DNA of 64,000 nt, taken from the NCBI RefSeq assembly GCF_017498545.1, contig NZ_CP071793.1, positions 8,674,256 through 8,738,255 on the forward strand. Reading direction: 5' to 3'. Under the pieces are notes generated by a model. It searched no databases, had not been told where the DNA came from, and worked only from the letters and a program-made list of their open reading frames with translations. Source of the stretch: Sulfidibacter corallicola (GTDB lineage Bacteria > Acidobacteriota > Holophagae > Acanthopleuribacterales > Acanthopleuribacteraceae). Below are positions 25,416 to 33,792 of the stretch, one piece after another. Position 1 is the first letter of the stretch. Each line of letters opens with the position of its first letter. A program made the position numbers and the translations under genes.

Positions 25416-25853
25416 GGCGACGGGACTCCGGTGACCAAGGTTCGAGCCAAGCGCGGTGGGACCGCCTTGTCCGATGCATTCTATCGGAACGAGACGGCAA
25501 AGCAACCCTCAATTCGTTCCTGAAAGTATGTGGTCTCCAGTTTGGGATAGTTTTCCGGAAAATTCTTATTACCGCCCCGCTCGTTTGTCCTGTATTCTCC
25601 GCCATTCTGCCACTTTCGCTGGGTGTAGGGCACGGGCCGGCATTCCGGCCGTGAATGCGGCCAGGCCGGTGCACCACGGCTGATGGCCAGCGCTTGGCAG
25701 CGAGGCAACCTTGTGTTCTAATCATATTTAAATCGTCACCAAACGAAACTTGCGTGCTGAAATGGTTAGCCCCCCAGGCCGCGAGGAGACAATCAGGGGT
25801 TCTGGTGCGTCGCAACCATCCGCCTGGCGGATGTTGCCCGATGGGAAGTGCAT
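25416..25853. other. Divergent intergenic region
   Basis: A 438-base spacer between two divergent genes. It has a GC-rich hairpin-forming stretch (GGCCGGCATTCCGGCC near 25638) similar in composition to a hairpin at 36000-36026, and an AT-rich patch TTCTAATCATATTTAAATCG (about 25716-25735) that could hold promoter elements. No gene recognised. Confidence 0.5.
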
Positions 25854-27272
25854 ATGGAGCACGCGGGAAATGGCACGGGTCACCACGGCAAACCCGATAC
25901 CTTTCAGGATCGGGATTCAGGGCGATCGCGTCTGGTGACCGCCATCGACCCGGCTTCCTTGGGGATGGTCGCCGGTTTTCTTGATGGTTTGAAGATTCCC
26001 TTCGCATCCACGGGCGTTCCCGGCCTCGAACGCCTGCGCCGAATGCACGGTTCCGATCCCGAAGGGAAGGTACTTCAGCGCGAACGTGTTTCATTCTCGC
26101 TGTGTTGGTTGTTGCCCGGTCTCGATATCGAACGGGATTGGGGGGCGACCGTACTCGTGGTACGGCATCCTTTCGAAGTCGTTTCCTGTTGGCACCAACA
26201 GGGCATCGGCGATTCGCCGTTGATGGCATGGCTCCAGGAGGGGGTTCCCGAATTGGAACGCCACACCGATCCCGTGCATCGGTTGGCCGCGCTTTTCGTG
26301 TCGTGGTACCGGCGCATCATGGAAGGTCTCGACGTGACCGTCGTTCGCGTCGAAGATTCGCCGGCGGTGTGGGCGGAGGTGCTGTCGCTGCCATTGGCGA
26401 TTCCGTACGCCGACCTGTCCAAGCTGGCCCTTCCCGAGCTTGACCCGGAACGTTTGATCCCGTTCGACGCGGTACTTCGCGACGCCCAACTGAAATCGGA
26501 GTTTTTCGCCTGTGTGGAGCGCTTGGGTTACCAGGCCAAATCGGCGTTGACGCACGCGTTTCGCCATCGGGCCCTCACCCGCATGGGCGTTCAGATCATT
26601 CGCGGCCTCAACGAGTCGAGCATGCCCATCGACGTGGTTTCGCCCGAGCTGACCGGCGCCCTGGTGCTCAACGTCGGCGCCCGCGACCTCGAATCGACGC
26701 GTCGTTTTCTCGAAGTGGGCGCCCAGGTGGTGGTGGTCGATCCCGACCTGGGCCAAGCGGCGAGCGATCCGGTGTTCTCGGATCCCGTCGTGGTCGAACC
26801 TGCGGCCGTCATCGAGGAAGAAGGCGAAATCGAGATGTATTCCATTGCCGGTAACCCTGCTCGCTATCGAAGTGAGTTGGTCCAATTTGATGGGTCGGAG
26901 GACGCGACGGTCAGGGTTCGCCGGGTTCACGCGACCACGCTCACCCGCCTGATCAACCACTACGGCATGCCGAACTTCGTTCGATTGGGGATTCCCGAGT
27001 TGACCGACCGCGCCCTGACGGGATTGAAGTTCCCCGTCGAACTGTTGATTTTCCACTTTCATCGCGATCTTCCGGACGTGTTTCAACGTTGCCTGCAACA
27101 GGTCGAACGCCTCGGTTTCAGCGAAATGTTGGGATTCGACGCCCACTTCATCTGCGGGCAAAACTATTACAGTGTGGTCCGCTTGAACGGGCTCACCGCC
27201 GCCAAGGCCTACTTCGATTCGCTCGCCACGGGTCGCGAGGGCATTTTATTGGTGGTCAACCGGCGGTCCTGA
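25854..27272 (+). CDS. Fusion of a sulfotransferase-like and an FkbM-methyltransferase-like domain
   Basis: A 472-residue protein of unusual make-up. The N-terminal half (about 30-235) has the sulfotransferase-type sequence VLVVRHPFEVVSCWHQQ near 100-116 (the PAPS 3'-phosphate-binding region) and FVSWYRRIMEGLDVTVVRVED; the 5'-phosphosulfate-binding P-loop near the N-terminus is not obvious. The C-terminal half (about 265-455) resembles FkbM methyltransferases: LNVGARDLESTRRFLEVGAQVVVVDPD in place of VDVGANxG, and TTLTRLINHYGMPNFVRLGIPELTDRALTGL in place of the usual IDxEG. Both active sites look changed, so it may be a degenerate or diverged glycan/lipid-modifying enzyme. The start is ATG 25854; GTG 25848 in the same frame is possible. 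Its end overlaps the convergent STT3-like gene by 27 bases. Confidence 0.7.
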   Translation: MEHAGNGTGHHGKPDTFQDRDSGRSRLVTAIDPASLGMVAGFLDGLKIPFASTGVPGLERLRRMHGSDPEGKVLQRERVSFSLCWLLPGLDIERDWGATVLVVRHPFEVVSCWHQQGIGDSPLMAWLQEGVPELERHTDPVHRLAALFVSWYRRIMEGLDVTVVRVEDSPAVWAEVLSLPLAIPYADLSKLALPELDPERLIPFDAVLRDAQLKSEFFACVERLGYQAKSALTHAFRHRALTRMGVQIIRGLNESSMPIDVVSPELTGALVLNVGARDLESTRRFLEVGAQVVVVDPDLGQAASDPVFSDPVVVEPAAVIEEEGEIEMYSIAGNPARYRSELVQFDGSEDATVRVRRVHATTLTRLINHYGMPNFVRLGIPELTDRALTGLKFPVELLIFHFHRDLPDVFQRCLQQVERLGFSEMLGFDAHFICGQNYYSVVRLNGLTAAKAYFDSLATGREGILLVVNRRS

Positions 27273-29441
27273 TCGGCCTTTCGTGCCACTGGCGGGGGCG
27301 TCGCCGCGTACCCGCCAGAATTGGTAGTCGGGCGATTTCAGCGCGACCGGTTCGAAATGGGCGGGGATCATGGTGTGACGCAGGAACAGGCTGTTCAGCA
27401 CGGAGGCGGCGCCCATCGCGTCGGTCACCACCGCGGTTTTCCGGGGTTGGAGATACTCGAAATGGTAACCTCCGGTTTTTTCGGCTTCGGTGATGCGTAG
27501 GTTTTTGCCGTCGTGCACCGCCAGTGTCGCCAACGGAAAAGCTTTGGCTTCGGCATCGAGCGCCAATCGCAAGGTGCCTCCATCGCGCCAAGTGAACAAG
27601 GATTTGTTCCCCAGCGCGAAGGTTCGATCCTGAACCGTTACGGGGGTCAAGAGCCAGTAGGTCCCTTCCGTGCCCTGGCCCCTGGCGAAGTCCCAGGTTC
27701 CAAACCAAAACTGCCAGTTGGCGTTGGCGACGGTGCCGCGATCCAGGATCAGGAACAGGGGACGCGTCTGGGTGGGGAACAGGTAATCGCGCCATCCCGA
27801 GTCGTCGGAATGACCCGCGTCGTGGTTTGGAACCTCGAGGTGGGACCGTTCGTCGTGCATCCTCGCGATCGCGGTCGGGCCTTCGCGCCAGAGTTCCCCG
27901 AAGTGCCGTTGAACGCGCGCCGGATCGTCGTCCATCGCGCGCAACAGGTACCGCATGCCTGGCAGGCCGTGCACGCTGTAGAACCGCATGAAATTGGCCG
28001 CCAGGCGTTGGTCCGGTTGGACCAGCGGCCAATCCAGGTAGTGTTGGCGGTCGCCCTGTTGATGGTGGCCGTCGGCAAAGGTCGTCGCCCGGGTGTAGTA
28101 ACCGAGGGGGAAGCCCAGGTTCCAGGAGGTCCAGACGAGGGCATCCTCGGGAAGGATATCTGCCGCCGCGCGCAAGGTTTTCAGGTGGGGCGTGACCAGG
28201 GGGCCCTGGGTCTGGCGAAACTGGGGTGAGGCCATGACGAAGAGGAGCACCAGGCTCGAGGGCAGGCCGATGCGCGGTGCGGCGATCGGAGATCGTTTGG
28301 ACCAAGCGTCGAATCCCATGGCCAGGCCGAGCATGACGACCGGAACCAGGAACAGGCAATAGCGGCGGCCCAAGAAAAACGGAAGCATGGTCAGAGCCGC
28401 CAAGGCGATCATGGGAAGCAGCCGTTCGCGGTGTTCACGGACCGCCAGGATCCAGCCGGGAATCGCCAACAGCGCGACCCAGCCGAAATGGGTCGCTTGG
28501 GCGGCGACCTCCAGCGGGCCCAGGCCCACCATTTCGTGGATGTTGACCGCCGAGTGGGGGAAACCGAACCGATCGGGAGTTCCCATGACGAAGTCCCAGA
28601 TGGCGCGGGTCCGAGTCAAGAACCCCTGGGGCTGGAATCCCCAGGTGGGAACCAGGATGCAGGCGATGGCGACCCATTGCCGAGCCAGGACGAGGCGCGA
28701 TCCCCGCAGGCGGCAGCGGGCCAAAAAGCCGGCGTGGGTCGTGAGCCAAATGGCCGCGACCACATGGCGGGCCGAATCCCAGGACCACAACAACGACCAA
28801 CCCCAGAGGCAGGCGATCCAAAAGCCCGGACGGCGCCACAGGCTTGGATCCGAATGGGCTTCCACATCCCGGGCCAGTCGCAAATAGGCGCCGACCAGCA
28901 TCAACAGGGAACATAGGATGAATGCATCGGTATCGAAGAAACCGAGGCGGGTGCGTTCCACCCAAATGGGAGATGCGGCGGCCAGCATGCCGGCCAACCA
29001 TGCCGCCGATTTGGAAAGGTCCAGCTCGCGGGCCAGCCGATACAGCGCGGCACCGCAGGCCGCGCCGAGCAGAACCGGCAGCCAGACGGCAATCCAATCC
29101 AGAGAAAAGGGCAGCAGGGCCCCGAGCGAGGCGACGCACACGGCAGGGAAGGAGGGAAGCAGGGGGGTGACCACCCCTTCCGGGTAAATGCGCTGCGGGT
29201 CGTGCACGAATCCGAGTCGGGAAAAAGCTTCCGACGCTTCGCGCAGGTAGTGATAGCCGTCCAGATTGAGCAGCAGGGGTCGGGTTTTGCCCTGGCCATC
29301 GAAAAAGAACGCATCGGGATGAGCCAGCCAGGCGGGGAGGTCTTCCGAGCGAAGGAAGAAACCGGTCGTGACAATCAGAAAGAGATGAAATGGGGTCCAG
29401 CCTCCGAGCCGGCGGAGACGGGTAGATAAGGGGAGATTCAT
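27246..29441 (-). CDS. STT3/PglB-like multispanning glycosyltransferase (oligosaccharyltransferase homologue)
   Basis: A 731-residue inner-membrane protein with about 11-13 membrane helices in residues 15-410 and a soluble C-terminal domain. Motifs follow the STT3 plan: first acidic motif LDGYHYL (Asp61), second GFFDTD (Asp170, Asp172), a possible TIxE counterpart NIHE (301-304), and after the last helix WTSWNLGFPLGYY (437-449) with ADGHHQQ, matching the WWDYG region position for position but with a different core. In PglB/AglB these motifs transfer a lipid-linked glycan to Asn. The changed WWDYG implies a different acceptor or loss of Asn recognition. Start at MNLPLSTRLRRL. It converges with the sulfotransferase/FkbM-like gene. 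Confidence 0.78.
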   Translation of the reverse strand: MNLPLSTRLRRLGGWTPFHLFLIVTTGFFLRSEDLPAWLAHPDAFFFDGQGKTRPLLLNLDGYHYLREASEAFSRLGFVHDPQRIYPEGVVTPLLPSFPAVCVASLGALLPFSLDWIAVWLPVLLGAACGAALYRLARELDLSKSAAWLAGMLAAASPIWVERTRLGFFDTDAFILCSLLMLVGAYLRLARDVEAHSDPSLWRRPGFWIACLWGWSLLWSWDSARHVVAAIWLTTHAGFLARCRLRGSRLVLARQWVAIACILVPTWGFQPQGFLTRTRAIWDFVMGTPDRFGFPHSAVNIHEMVGLGPLEVAAQATHFGWVALLAIPGWILAVREHRERLLPMIALAALTMLPFFLGRRYCLFLVPVVMLGLAMGFDAWSKRSPIAAPRIGLPSSLVLLFVMASPQFRQTQGPLVTPHLKTLRAAADILPEDALVWTSWNLGFPLGYYTRATTFADGHHQQGDRQHYLDWPLVQPDQRLAANFMRFYSVHGLPGMRYLLRAMDDDPARVQRHFGELWREGPTAIARMHDERSHLEVPNHDAGHSDDSGWRDYLFPTQTRPLFLILDRGTVANANWQFWFGTWDFARGQGTEGTYWLLTPVTVQDRTFALGNKSLFTWRDGGTLRLALDAEAKAFPLATLAVHDGKNLRITEAEKTGGYHFEYLQPRKTAVVTDAMGAASVLNSLFLRHTMIPAHFEPVALKSPDYQFWRVRGDAPASGTKGRSGPPVDHQ

Positions 29442-29818
29442 GGAAGCGTTGCCTCGTGCCCATCCGGAAACAGCGGTCCATGGAGATGAGTCCTCATCGT
29501 CGACCGGCTCCCCAACGCGAATTGTTACCCACATTCGGAAATCAGCTAATAGCCTGATCATAAAAGGCTTGCTGAGACCCGGCACCTGATGGTGTGCCCA
29601 TTCAGGAGGACCAATTGGGGCGTTGCGCCGTTTCCATTTCGGGATGGGCACTAGCCTAGCATTTTCGCCGCCCCACAATCAAAACGCTTTCGTCAATTTT
29701 TCGGGATGGATTGCGATCATCCAATGCCACCATCCGCGAAGGCCCAGCCGGTCAGCTTTCGGCTTCCAAGGCGGAGGATCTTCGCTTGGGTCGGACCTGC
29801 TGCTTTGGTGGTCCTGTC
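29442..29818. other. Intergenic region with an imperfect inverted element
   Basis: A spacer of 377 bases between two minus-strand genes. It contains GTGCCCATTCAG (about 29599) facing CGGGATGGGCAC (about 29640-29651), the same dispersed element as at 6504-6566, and another half-site GTGCCCATCCGG near 29457. No gene seen. Confidence 0.55.
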
Positions 29819-30430
29819 TCACAAAAAAACCGTGCGCGCGGCCACGATGACCAGGGCGGCGGCCGAAATCTTGTGAATCAGCGGTTCCTTCTTTCTGAGT
29901 TTGGGCAACAGGGCGGAATGCGACAGCACCGTGGCGATCAGGCAATACCAGGTGATATCGATGATCACGGCGGTCCCGACGAGAATCGAATCGTGCTTCC
30001 AGCTTTCATCCGCCACCACGAACTGGCTGAATAGGGCGATGAAAAAAATCGCGATTTTCGGATTGAGGAACGAGATCATCAACCCGCTCCAAAAGCTCTC
30101 TTTCAAGGGGATGTCCCCACCGATGGCGCGTCCTTCCTCGATACCTGGCTGGTGGTTGAGCGCCTTCCAGGCCAGCCAGAGCAGAAAGGCCACGCCCAGA
30201 TACTTGACGATCGCGAACACCCAGGGGAATTGTTCCAAGACCATCGAAAGGCCGACCACGGTCAGGACGGCATAAACCCCGATGCCGAGGCCGTGGGAAA
30301 TACCGGCCATGATCCCGTTCCAGCGGGTACCCGAGACGGTGTGGTGGAGCACCAAAAAGAGGCTGGGACCGGGCATGACCGCCCCCAGAACGCAGACAGC
30401 CGCCAAAGATAACCAGGCGGAATATTCCAT
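29819..30430 (-). CDS. LysE/RhtB-family amino-acid exporter
   Basis: A 203-residue inner-membrane exporter with six predicted helices and normal family length. Start ATG with AGGAGG five bases upstream. Diagnostic is GAVMPGPSLFLVLHHTVSGTRWNGIMAG (residues about 16-43; the PGP signature of LysE/RhtB) and the later FLNPKIAIFFIALFSQFV. These proteins export amino acids such as homoserine, threonine or leucine by proton motive force. It lies 70 bases downstream of a LysR-family gene on the same strand, which is the likely regulator. Confidence 0.93.
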   Translation of the reverse strand: MEYSAWLSLAAVCVLGAVMPGPSLFLVLHHTVSGTRWNGIMAGISHGLGIGVYAVLTVVGLSMVLEQFPWVFAIVKYLGVAFLLWLAWKALNHQPGIEEGRAIGGDIPLKESFWSGLMISFLNPKIAIFFIALFSQFVVADESWKHDSILVGTAVIIDITWYCLIATVLSHSALLPKLRKKEPLIHKISAAALVIVAARTVFL

Positions 30431-30500
30431 GAGACCCTCCTCGCGATCAACCTTGTGGTGGTGAATCTTAGAAGGCCAAAGGTATTCCGTAAAATGGAAT

Positions 30501-31439
30501 TTAATCCGAGTGAGTATGAATTAATTTCATGCCGCTGGCGATCGTTTCTTCCAGTTGTCCCTTCAGGATGGGGAAGCACAGCTCTCGAAACCACTGGTGT
30601 TCCGGATCATGGTGGTGTTTTCCATGCCACAGGAGATAGTAATGGTGGGGTTCGACGTCCAAGGGAAGCGGTCTCAATTGAAGTTCGTACCGCTTGGTAA
30701 AGTCCGCGGCGATATGCAGCGGCGTGGTGATCAGCGCATTGGATCGAACCAGGATCTCGAATGCCGCCTGAAAGAAGGTGACCCTCGCGAAGATGTTGCG
30801 ACGCATGCCCATGCGCGCCAGGGCTCGGTCCACATCGCTGTCTTTGTCGCCGCCTCCCATGATCAGGACATGTCTCGCCTCGATGTAATCCTGGAGGCTC
30901 ATGCTTCCACGAGACAAGGGATGCCCCTCCCTGAACACCACCGCCAGTCGATCCTGGGCCATGATTTTTCCGCAAAGGTTTTCCGGAATCGCAACTGCGA
31001 GCGTCGATACCAAATCCAGAGAATCCTTGGCCAGGTCCAACGCTTGTCGCGTTCGCCACAGTCGGCACTCGACACTGACGAGCGGCGCTTCCTTCTCGAT
31101 GCTGCGACAGATTTCGGGAAAGATCGCCTGAGCCCCGAAGTCACTGGTCGCAAAGGAGAAGTTTCGGGTACACGTCTTGGGGTCCATGACCTTTGGCACA
31201 TACAACGCATCCACTTGAGCCAGCAACAACGGCAACTGTTCCCTGAGTTCCTGGCCGCGTTTCGTGAGGACGTAGTGGTTACCCTCCCTGATCAGGATGT
31301 CGTCGTGAAAGGCTTCCCGGATTTGCCCCAGCGTCTTGCTCATCGCCGATTGGGTGACGTTGCATTTTTGCGCCGATTTGGTGATGCTCTGGGTTTCCAG
31401 TATGGCGGCCAACGGCTGAAGCAATTTGTAGTTGTTCAA
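30501..31439 (-). CDS. LysR-family transcriptional regulator
   Basis: A 312-residue regulator. The N-terminal winged helix-turn-helix is typical (LQPLAAILETQSITKSAQKCNVTQSAMSKTLGQIREAF), followed by the effector-binding domain (about 90-300). The start is TTG (MNNYKLLQ) with AAGGT nine bases upstream. The strand and 70-base spacing place it first in an operon with the LysE-family exporter, so it probably controls amino-acid export in response to a small ligand. Ligand unknown. Confidence 0.92.
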   Translation of the reverse strand: MNNYKLLQPLAAILETQSITKSAQKCNVTQSAMSKTLGQIREAFHDDILIREGNHYVLTKRGQELREQLPLLLAQVDALYVPKVMDPKTCTRNFSFATSDFGAQAIFPEICRSIEKEAPLVSVECRLWRTRQALDLAKDSLDLVSTLAVAIPENLCGKIMAQDRLAVVFREGHPLSRGSMSLQDYIEARHVLIMGGGDKDSDVDRALARMGMRRNIFARVTFFQAAFEILVRSNALITTPLHIAADFTKRYELQLRPLPLDVEPHHYYLLWHGKHHHDPEHQWFRELCFPILKGQLEETIASGMKLIHTHSD

Positions 31440-31720
31440 CGTGCGTGTACCTTGGATCCGAACTGTTTCCCGACCTGGAAAAGGGAGTTCGCGGAGTGGG
31501 TTTCGACCCGGATTCTAGCACGGCCCGTTCACATCGTTTTTCTTTGAGCCATCCCGTCATCCGGCTCGACTCGCTCCGATTGGTTCGGGCACATGAGGCT
31601 CGGGAGGCGCCCTGCCGGGCATTGCCTCGCGGATGTCCATCATCGATCGATTCACCGGGAAACCAGGAACGACCGAAACCGGGGAATTGGATGGGTCAAT
31701 TGCTCGATAGCGGCGATCAG

Positions 31721-31849
31721 TTACGACATGTCGTCGTTTTCCCAGCCGTCTTCCCGGATTCCGTGCTTCACGACTTCCTGATTGGATTTGTGGAAGTTCC
31801 TGGCGGCCAACAGCGGTTGGAAATCGGCGGGAATCGGGCCTCCGAAAAA
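31721..31849 (-). pseudogene. Possible small protein or 3' remnant of a gene
   Basis: A 42-codon frame, closed upstream by a stop at 31850-31852 and downstream by TAA at 31721-31723. Its codons have the high GC at third positions of real genes here and its residues look natural (AARNFHKSNQEVVKHGIRED then GWENDDMS). GGAGG occurs near its upstream end, but only rare start codons (ATT, TTG) are available, so it is either a tiny protein or the tail of a deleted gene that once diverged from the TetR-family gene. No family assigned. Confidence 0.25.
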
Positions 31850-31857
31850 TTAAAATT

Positions 31858-31893
31858 GTTACACTGGCGTAACGTATGATACATTGGTGAAAC
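31858..31893. promoter_or_regulatory. Duplicated operator for the TetR-family regulator
   Basis: Two related 16-bp sites: GTTACACTGGCGTAAC (31858-31873) and GATACATTGGTGAAAC (31878-31893), starting 20 bp apart, i.e. two helical turns. The first is a partial palindrome (GTTAC...GTAAC). They end 18 bases before the start codon and overlap the likely promoter (TTGTTA at 31856, TACATT at 31880, 18-bp spacing), a layout expected for autorepression by TetR proteins. Confidence 0.65.
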
Positions 31894-31911
31894 ATATTGA
31901 GGAGGTGCATC

Positions 31912-32511
31912 ATGGCCTCGACCCGTGACCGAATCGTGGAAGCCGCCATCGCCGCCCTTGCCCGCGATCCCGCTGCATCCATGGCCGCCATCGCCGAATC
32001 GGCCGGTGTCAGCCGCATGACCATTCATCGGCAATTCAAAAATCGCGAGATCCTGATCGCGGCCATCCAGGACGCATTGGCCGAACGCTCGTTGGCCATC
32101 GTAGACGAAGCCGAACAAAACCACGAAGATCCGCGCGACCAACTGCGCGAGATCGTCGAACTCTGCGCCAGCCGCAGCAATGGCTTTCAGCTCTTGATGG
32201 AGGGCGCCCACGATCATGCGGAACACGACCGCGAAACCTGTCGCTTTGGCGAAATGAACCGCAAGATTCGCGCGATGATCCAGGCTCTTCAAGAGCGCGG
32301 CGAGATTCAACCGGACTTGCCGATCGACTGGGTCTCCCACAGTTTCGACGGCGTCCTCTTCATCGCCTGGGAGTGTCTGCGGCACGGTTCCGTCGCCCCG
32401 CGCGATATTCCGAGCCTTGCTTGGCGGACCTTCTCCCAAGGCGTGTTTCGGCGGGATGCCCCCCAGGGGCCGGAGGGGCCCGATTCCGGCCAACCAAAAG
32501 AACGATCATAG
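31912..32511 (+). CDS. TetR-family transcriptional regulator
   Basis: A 199-residue repressor. Start at MASTRDRIVEAA, preceded by AGGAGG at seven-base spacing. The helix-turn-helix is AAIAALARDPAASMAAIAESAGVSRMTIHRQFKNREILIAA (about 10-50), the rest a helical ligand-binding domain. It is followed after 10 bases by a methyltransferase gene, so the two form an operon, presumably repressed by binding to the duplicated sites at 31858-31893. Ligand unknown. The C-terminus is Pro/Gly-rich and probably disordered. Confidence 0.92.
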   Translation: MASTRDRIVEAAIAALARDPAASMAAIAESAGVSRMTIHRQFKNREILIAAIQDALAERSLAIVDEAEQNHEDPRDQLREIVELCASRSNGFQLLMEGAHDHAEHDRETCRFGEMNRKIRAMIQALQERGEIQPDLPIDWVSHSFDGVLFIAWECLRHGSVAPRDIPSLAWRTFSQGVFRRDAPQGPEGPDSGQPKERS

Positions 32512-32521
32512 GAGCATGGAT

Positions 32522-33139
32522 ATGGAAACGAGTGAAAAGCCTTTTCTGAAGGACTATTGGGAGGGATTGTATCGCGAAGCCGACATGGCCATTGGCCCGC
32601 CGGATCCAGTCCTGGTGGAGATTGCGGCCGATCTGAAGCCGGGCCGCGCGGTCGACCTGGGCGCCGGCGACGGCGCGAACAGTCTCTGGTTGGCCGAATG
32701 CGGCTGGCAGGTGGACGCGGTGGATTTCGCGTCCCAGGCGTTGGACCGCGCCACGTACGTGGCCGATCGGCGGGGATTCTCGATGTCCGCCCACGTGGCC
32801 GATCTGTTGGCCTACCAGCCCGATCAGCCGGCGGACCTGGTGCTCTTCAGCTTCATCCATCTGCCGCCGGAACAACGACGCCGCATGCTGGCCCACGCCA
32901 GTGAGATGTTGGCCCCGGGCGGGACCATGATCTACATCGGCATCACCGAGGTCGACATGTCGGAGCACGGCATTGCACCGGAGGTCTTCGCCTCCATGGA
33001 GGCGGTGGTAACAGATCTTCCGGCCGATCTGAAACCGGTGCGCACGGAACAGAAACCCCGGACCGTGGAATACAATGGCACCGAGCATCCCCACATCGGG
33101 GTCACGGTCACGGCCCGCAAAGGGCCGGCACCGTCCTGA
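32522..33139 (+). CDS. SAM-dependent methyltransferase, TehB/thiopurine-methyltransferase-like
   Basis: A 205-residue class I methyltransferase. ATG 32522 is chosen because AGGAG is seven bases before it; an in-frame ATG six bases earlier overlaps that site. The opening FLKDYWEGLYREA matches the WxxxY start of TehB-like enzymes; motif I is VDLGAGDGANSLWLAECG (about 41-58), followed by VDAVDFASQAL (motif II acidic Asp). TehB-type enzymes detoxify oxyanions or small thiols by methylation. Regulation by the co-transcribed TetR repressor fits a detoxification role, which is inference. A GC-rich hairpin follows the gene. Confidence 0.85.
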   Translation: METSEKPFLKDYWEGLYREADMAIGPPDPVLVEIAADLKPGRAVDLGAGDGANSLWLAECGWQVDAVDFASQALDRATYVADRRGFSMSAHVADLLAYQPDQPADLVLFSFIHLPPEQRRRMLAHASEMLAPGGTMIYIGITEVDMSEHGIAPEVFASMEAVVTDLPADLKPVRTEQKPRTVEYNGTEHPHIGVTVTARKGPAPS

Positions 33140-33157
33140 CCCCATTGCGTGAAAGAA

Positions 33158-33192
33158 CCCGTTACCCGCCGCACCAATGCGGGGGTAACGGG
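33158..33192. terminator. Bidirectional hairpin between convergent genes
   Basis: CCCGTTACCC (33158-33167) is exactly complementary to GGGTAACGGG (33183-33192), with a 15-base loop, between the stops of the methyltransferase (+) and VOC (-) genes. No T tract follows on either strand, so it may block or stabilise mRNA ends rather than act as a classic terminator. Confidence 0.55.
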
Positions 33193-33198
33193 ACCTCG

Positions 33199-33636
33199 TC
33201 AGACGTTTTCCCGCTCCAAGGTGCGGCGCTGTAATTCCTCGCGGGACAACTCTTCCTTACGGGTGCCCATCCACCAGGAAATGCCGTTGCTGTCCCGCAC
33301 GCCCGCCGAGCGATCGCCGTAGAACTGATCCGCGGGCTCCATCACCGAGGTAGCGCCCGCTTCCAGCGCCCGTCGGTAGGTAGCATCGGTATCGGCACAA
33401 TACACGTAGAGCATGGCGGGCAAGGCCTGAACCCCTTCGCGTGCCACGCCGATCATGACCACCGTATCGCCGATGGTGACTTCCGCGTGCTGCACACGGC
33501 CTTCCTTTCCGAGGACGCGTTCGGTCAATCGACCCTCGAACACGTTTTCCATGAATTCGATTCCGGCCTCCGGATCGTCGAGGACGAGATAGGGAATGAC
33601 GGTTTGATAACCTTCAGGGGCAGCAGAGTCGGACAT
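33199..33636 (-). CDS. VOC-family (glyoxalase/PhnB-like) protein
   Basis: A 145-residue single-chain VOC protein of the PhnB/glyoxalase-resistance type: VIPYLVLDDPEAGIEFMENVFEG (about 13-35), HAEVTIGDTVVMI, then AGATSVMEPADQFYGDRSAGVRDSNGISWWM. The last segment (QFYGDR, DSNGI, WW) is typical of the PhnB-like subfamily. Start ATG with GGAG six bases upstream. Members are metal-dependent lyases or dioxygenases or binding proteins; activity cannot be assigned. An AraC-family gene lies upstream on the same strand and may control it. Confidence 0.9.
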   Translation of the reverse strand: MSDSAAPEGYQTVIPYLVLDDPEAGIEFMENVFEGRLTERVLGKEGRVQHAEVTIGDTVVMIGVAREGVQALPAMLYVYCADTDATYRRALEAGATSVMEPADQFYGDRSAGVRDSNGISWWMGTRKEELSREELQRRTLERENV

Positions 33637-33792
33637 GTGGAACTCCTTTTACGTGGGCGCCGAGCGGCGCGCTGATTTGGTATTCGCTGCACCCGAGGCC
33701 GGCCTTCCAGAGGGGAGCGTCGCCGGAGGACCATCGGGTGAACAAGGCTATTTTGATATCGGGTTCAGGTTCCGTATTGGAAAAATGGGACA

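Larger units (their letters stand above)
31440..31911. other. Intergenic region upstream of tetR-like gene
   Basis: A 472-base region. Its right end carries two operator-like repeats in front of the TetR-family gene. Within it, on the minus strand, an open stretch with protein-like composition ends at 31721 (listed separately). The remainder holds nothing I recognise. Confidence 0.5.
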
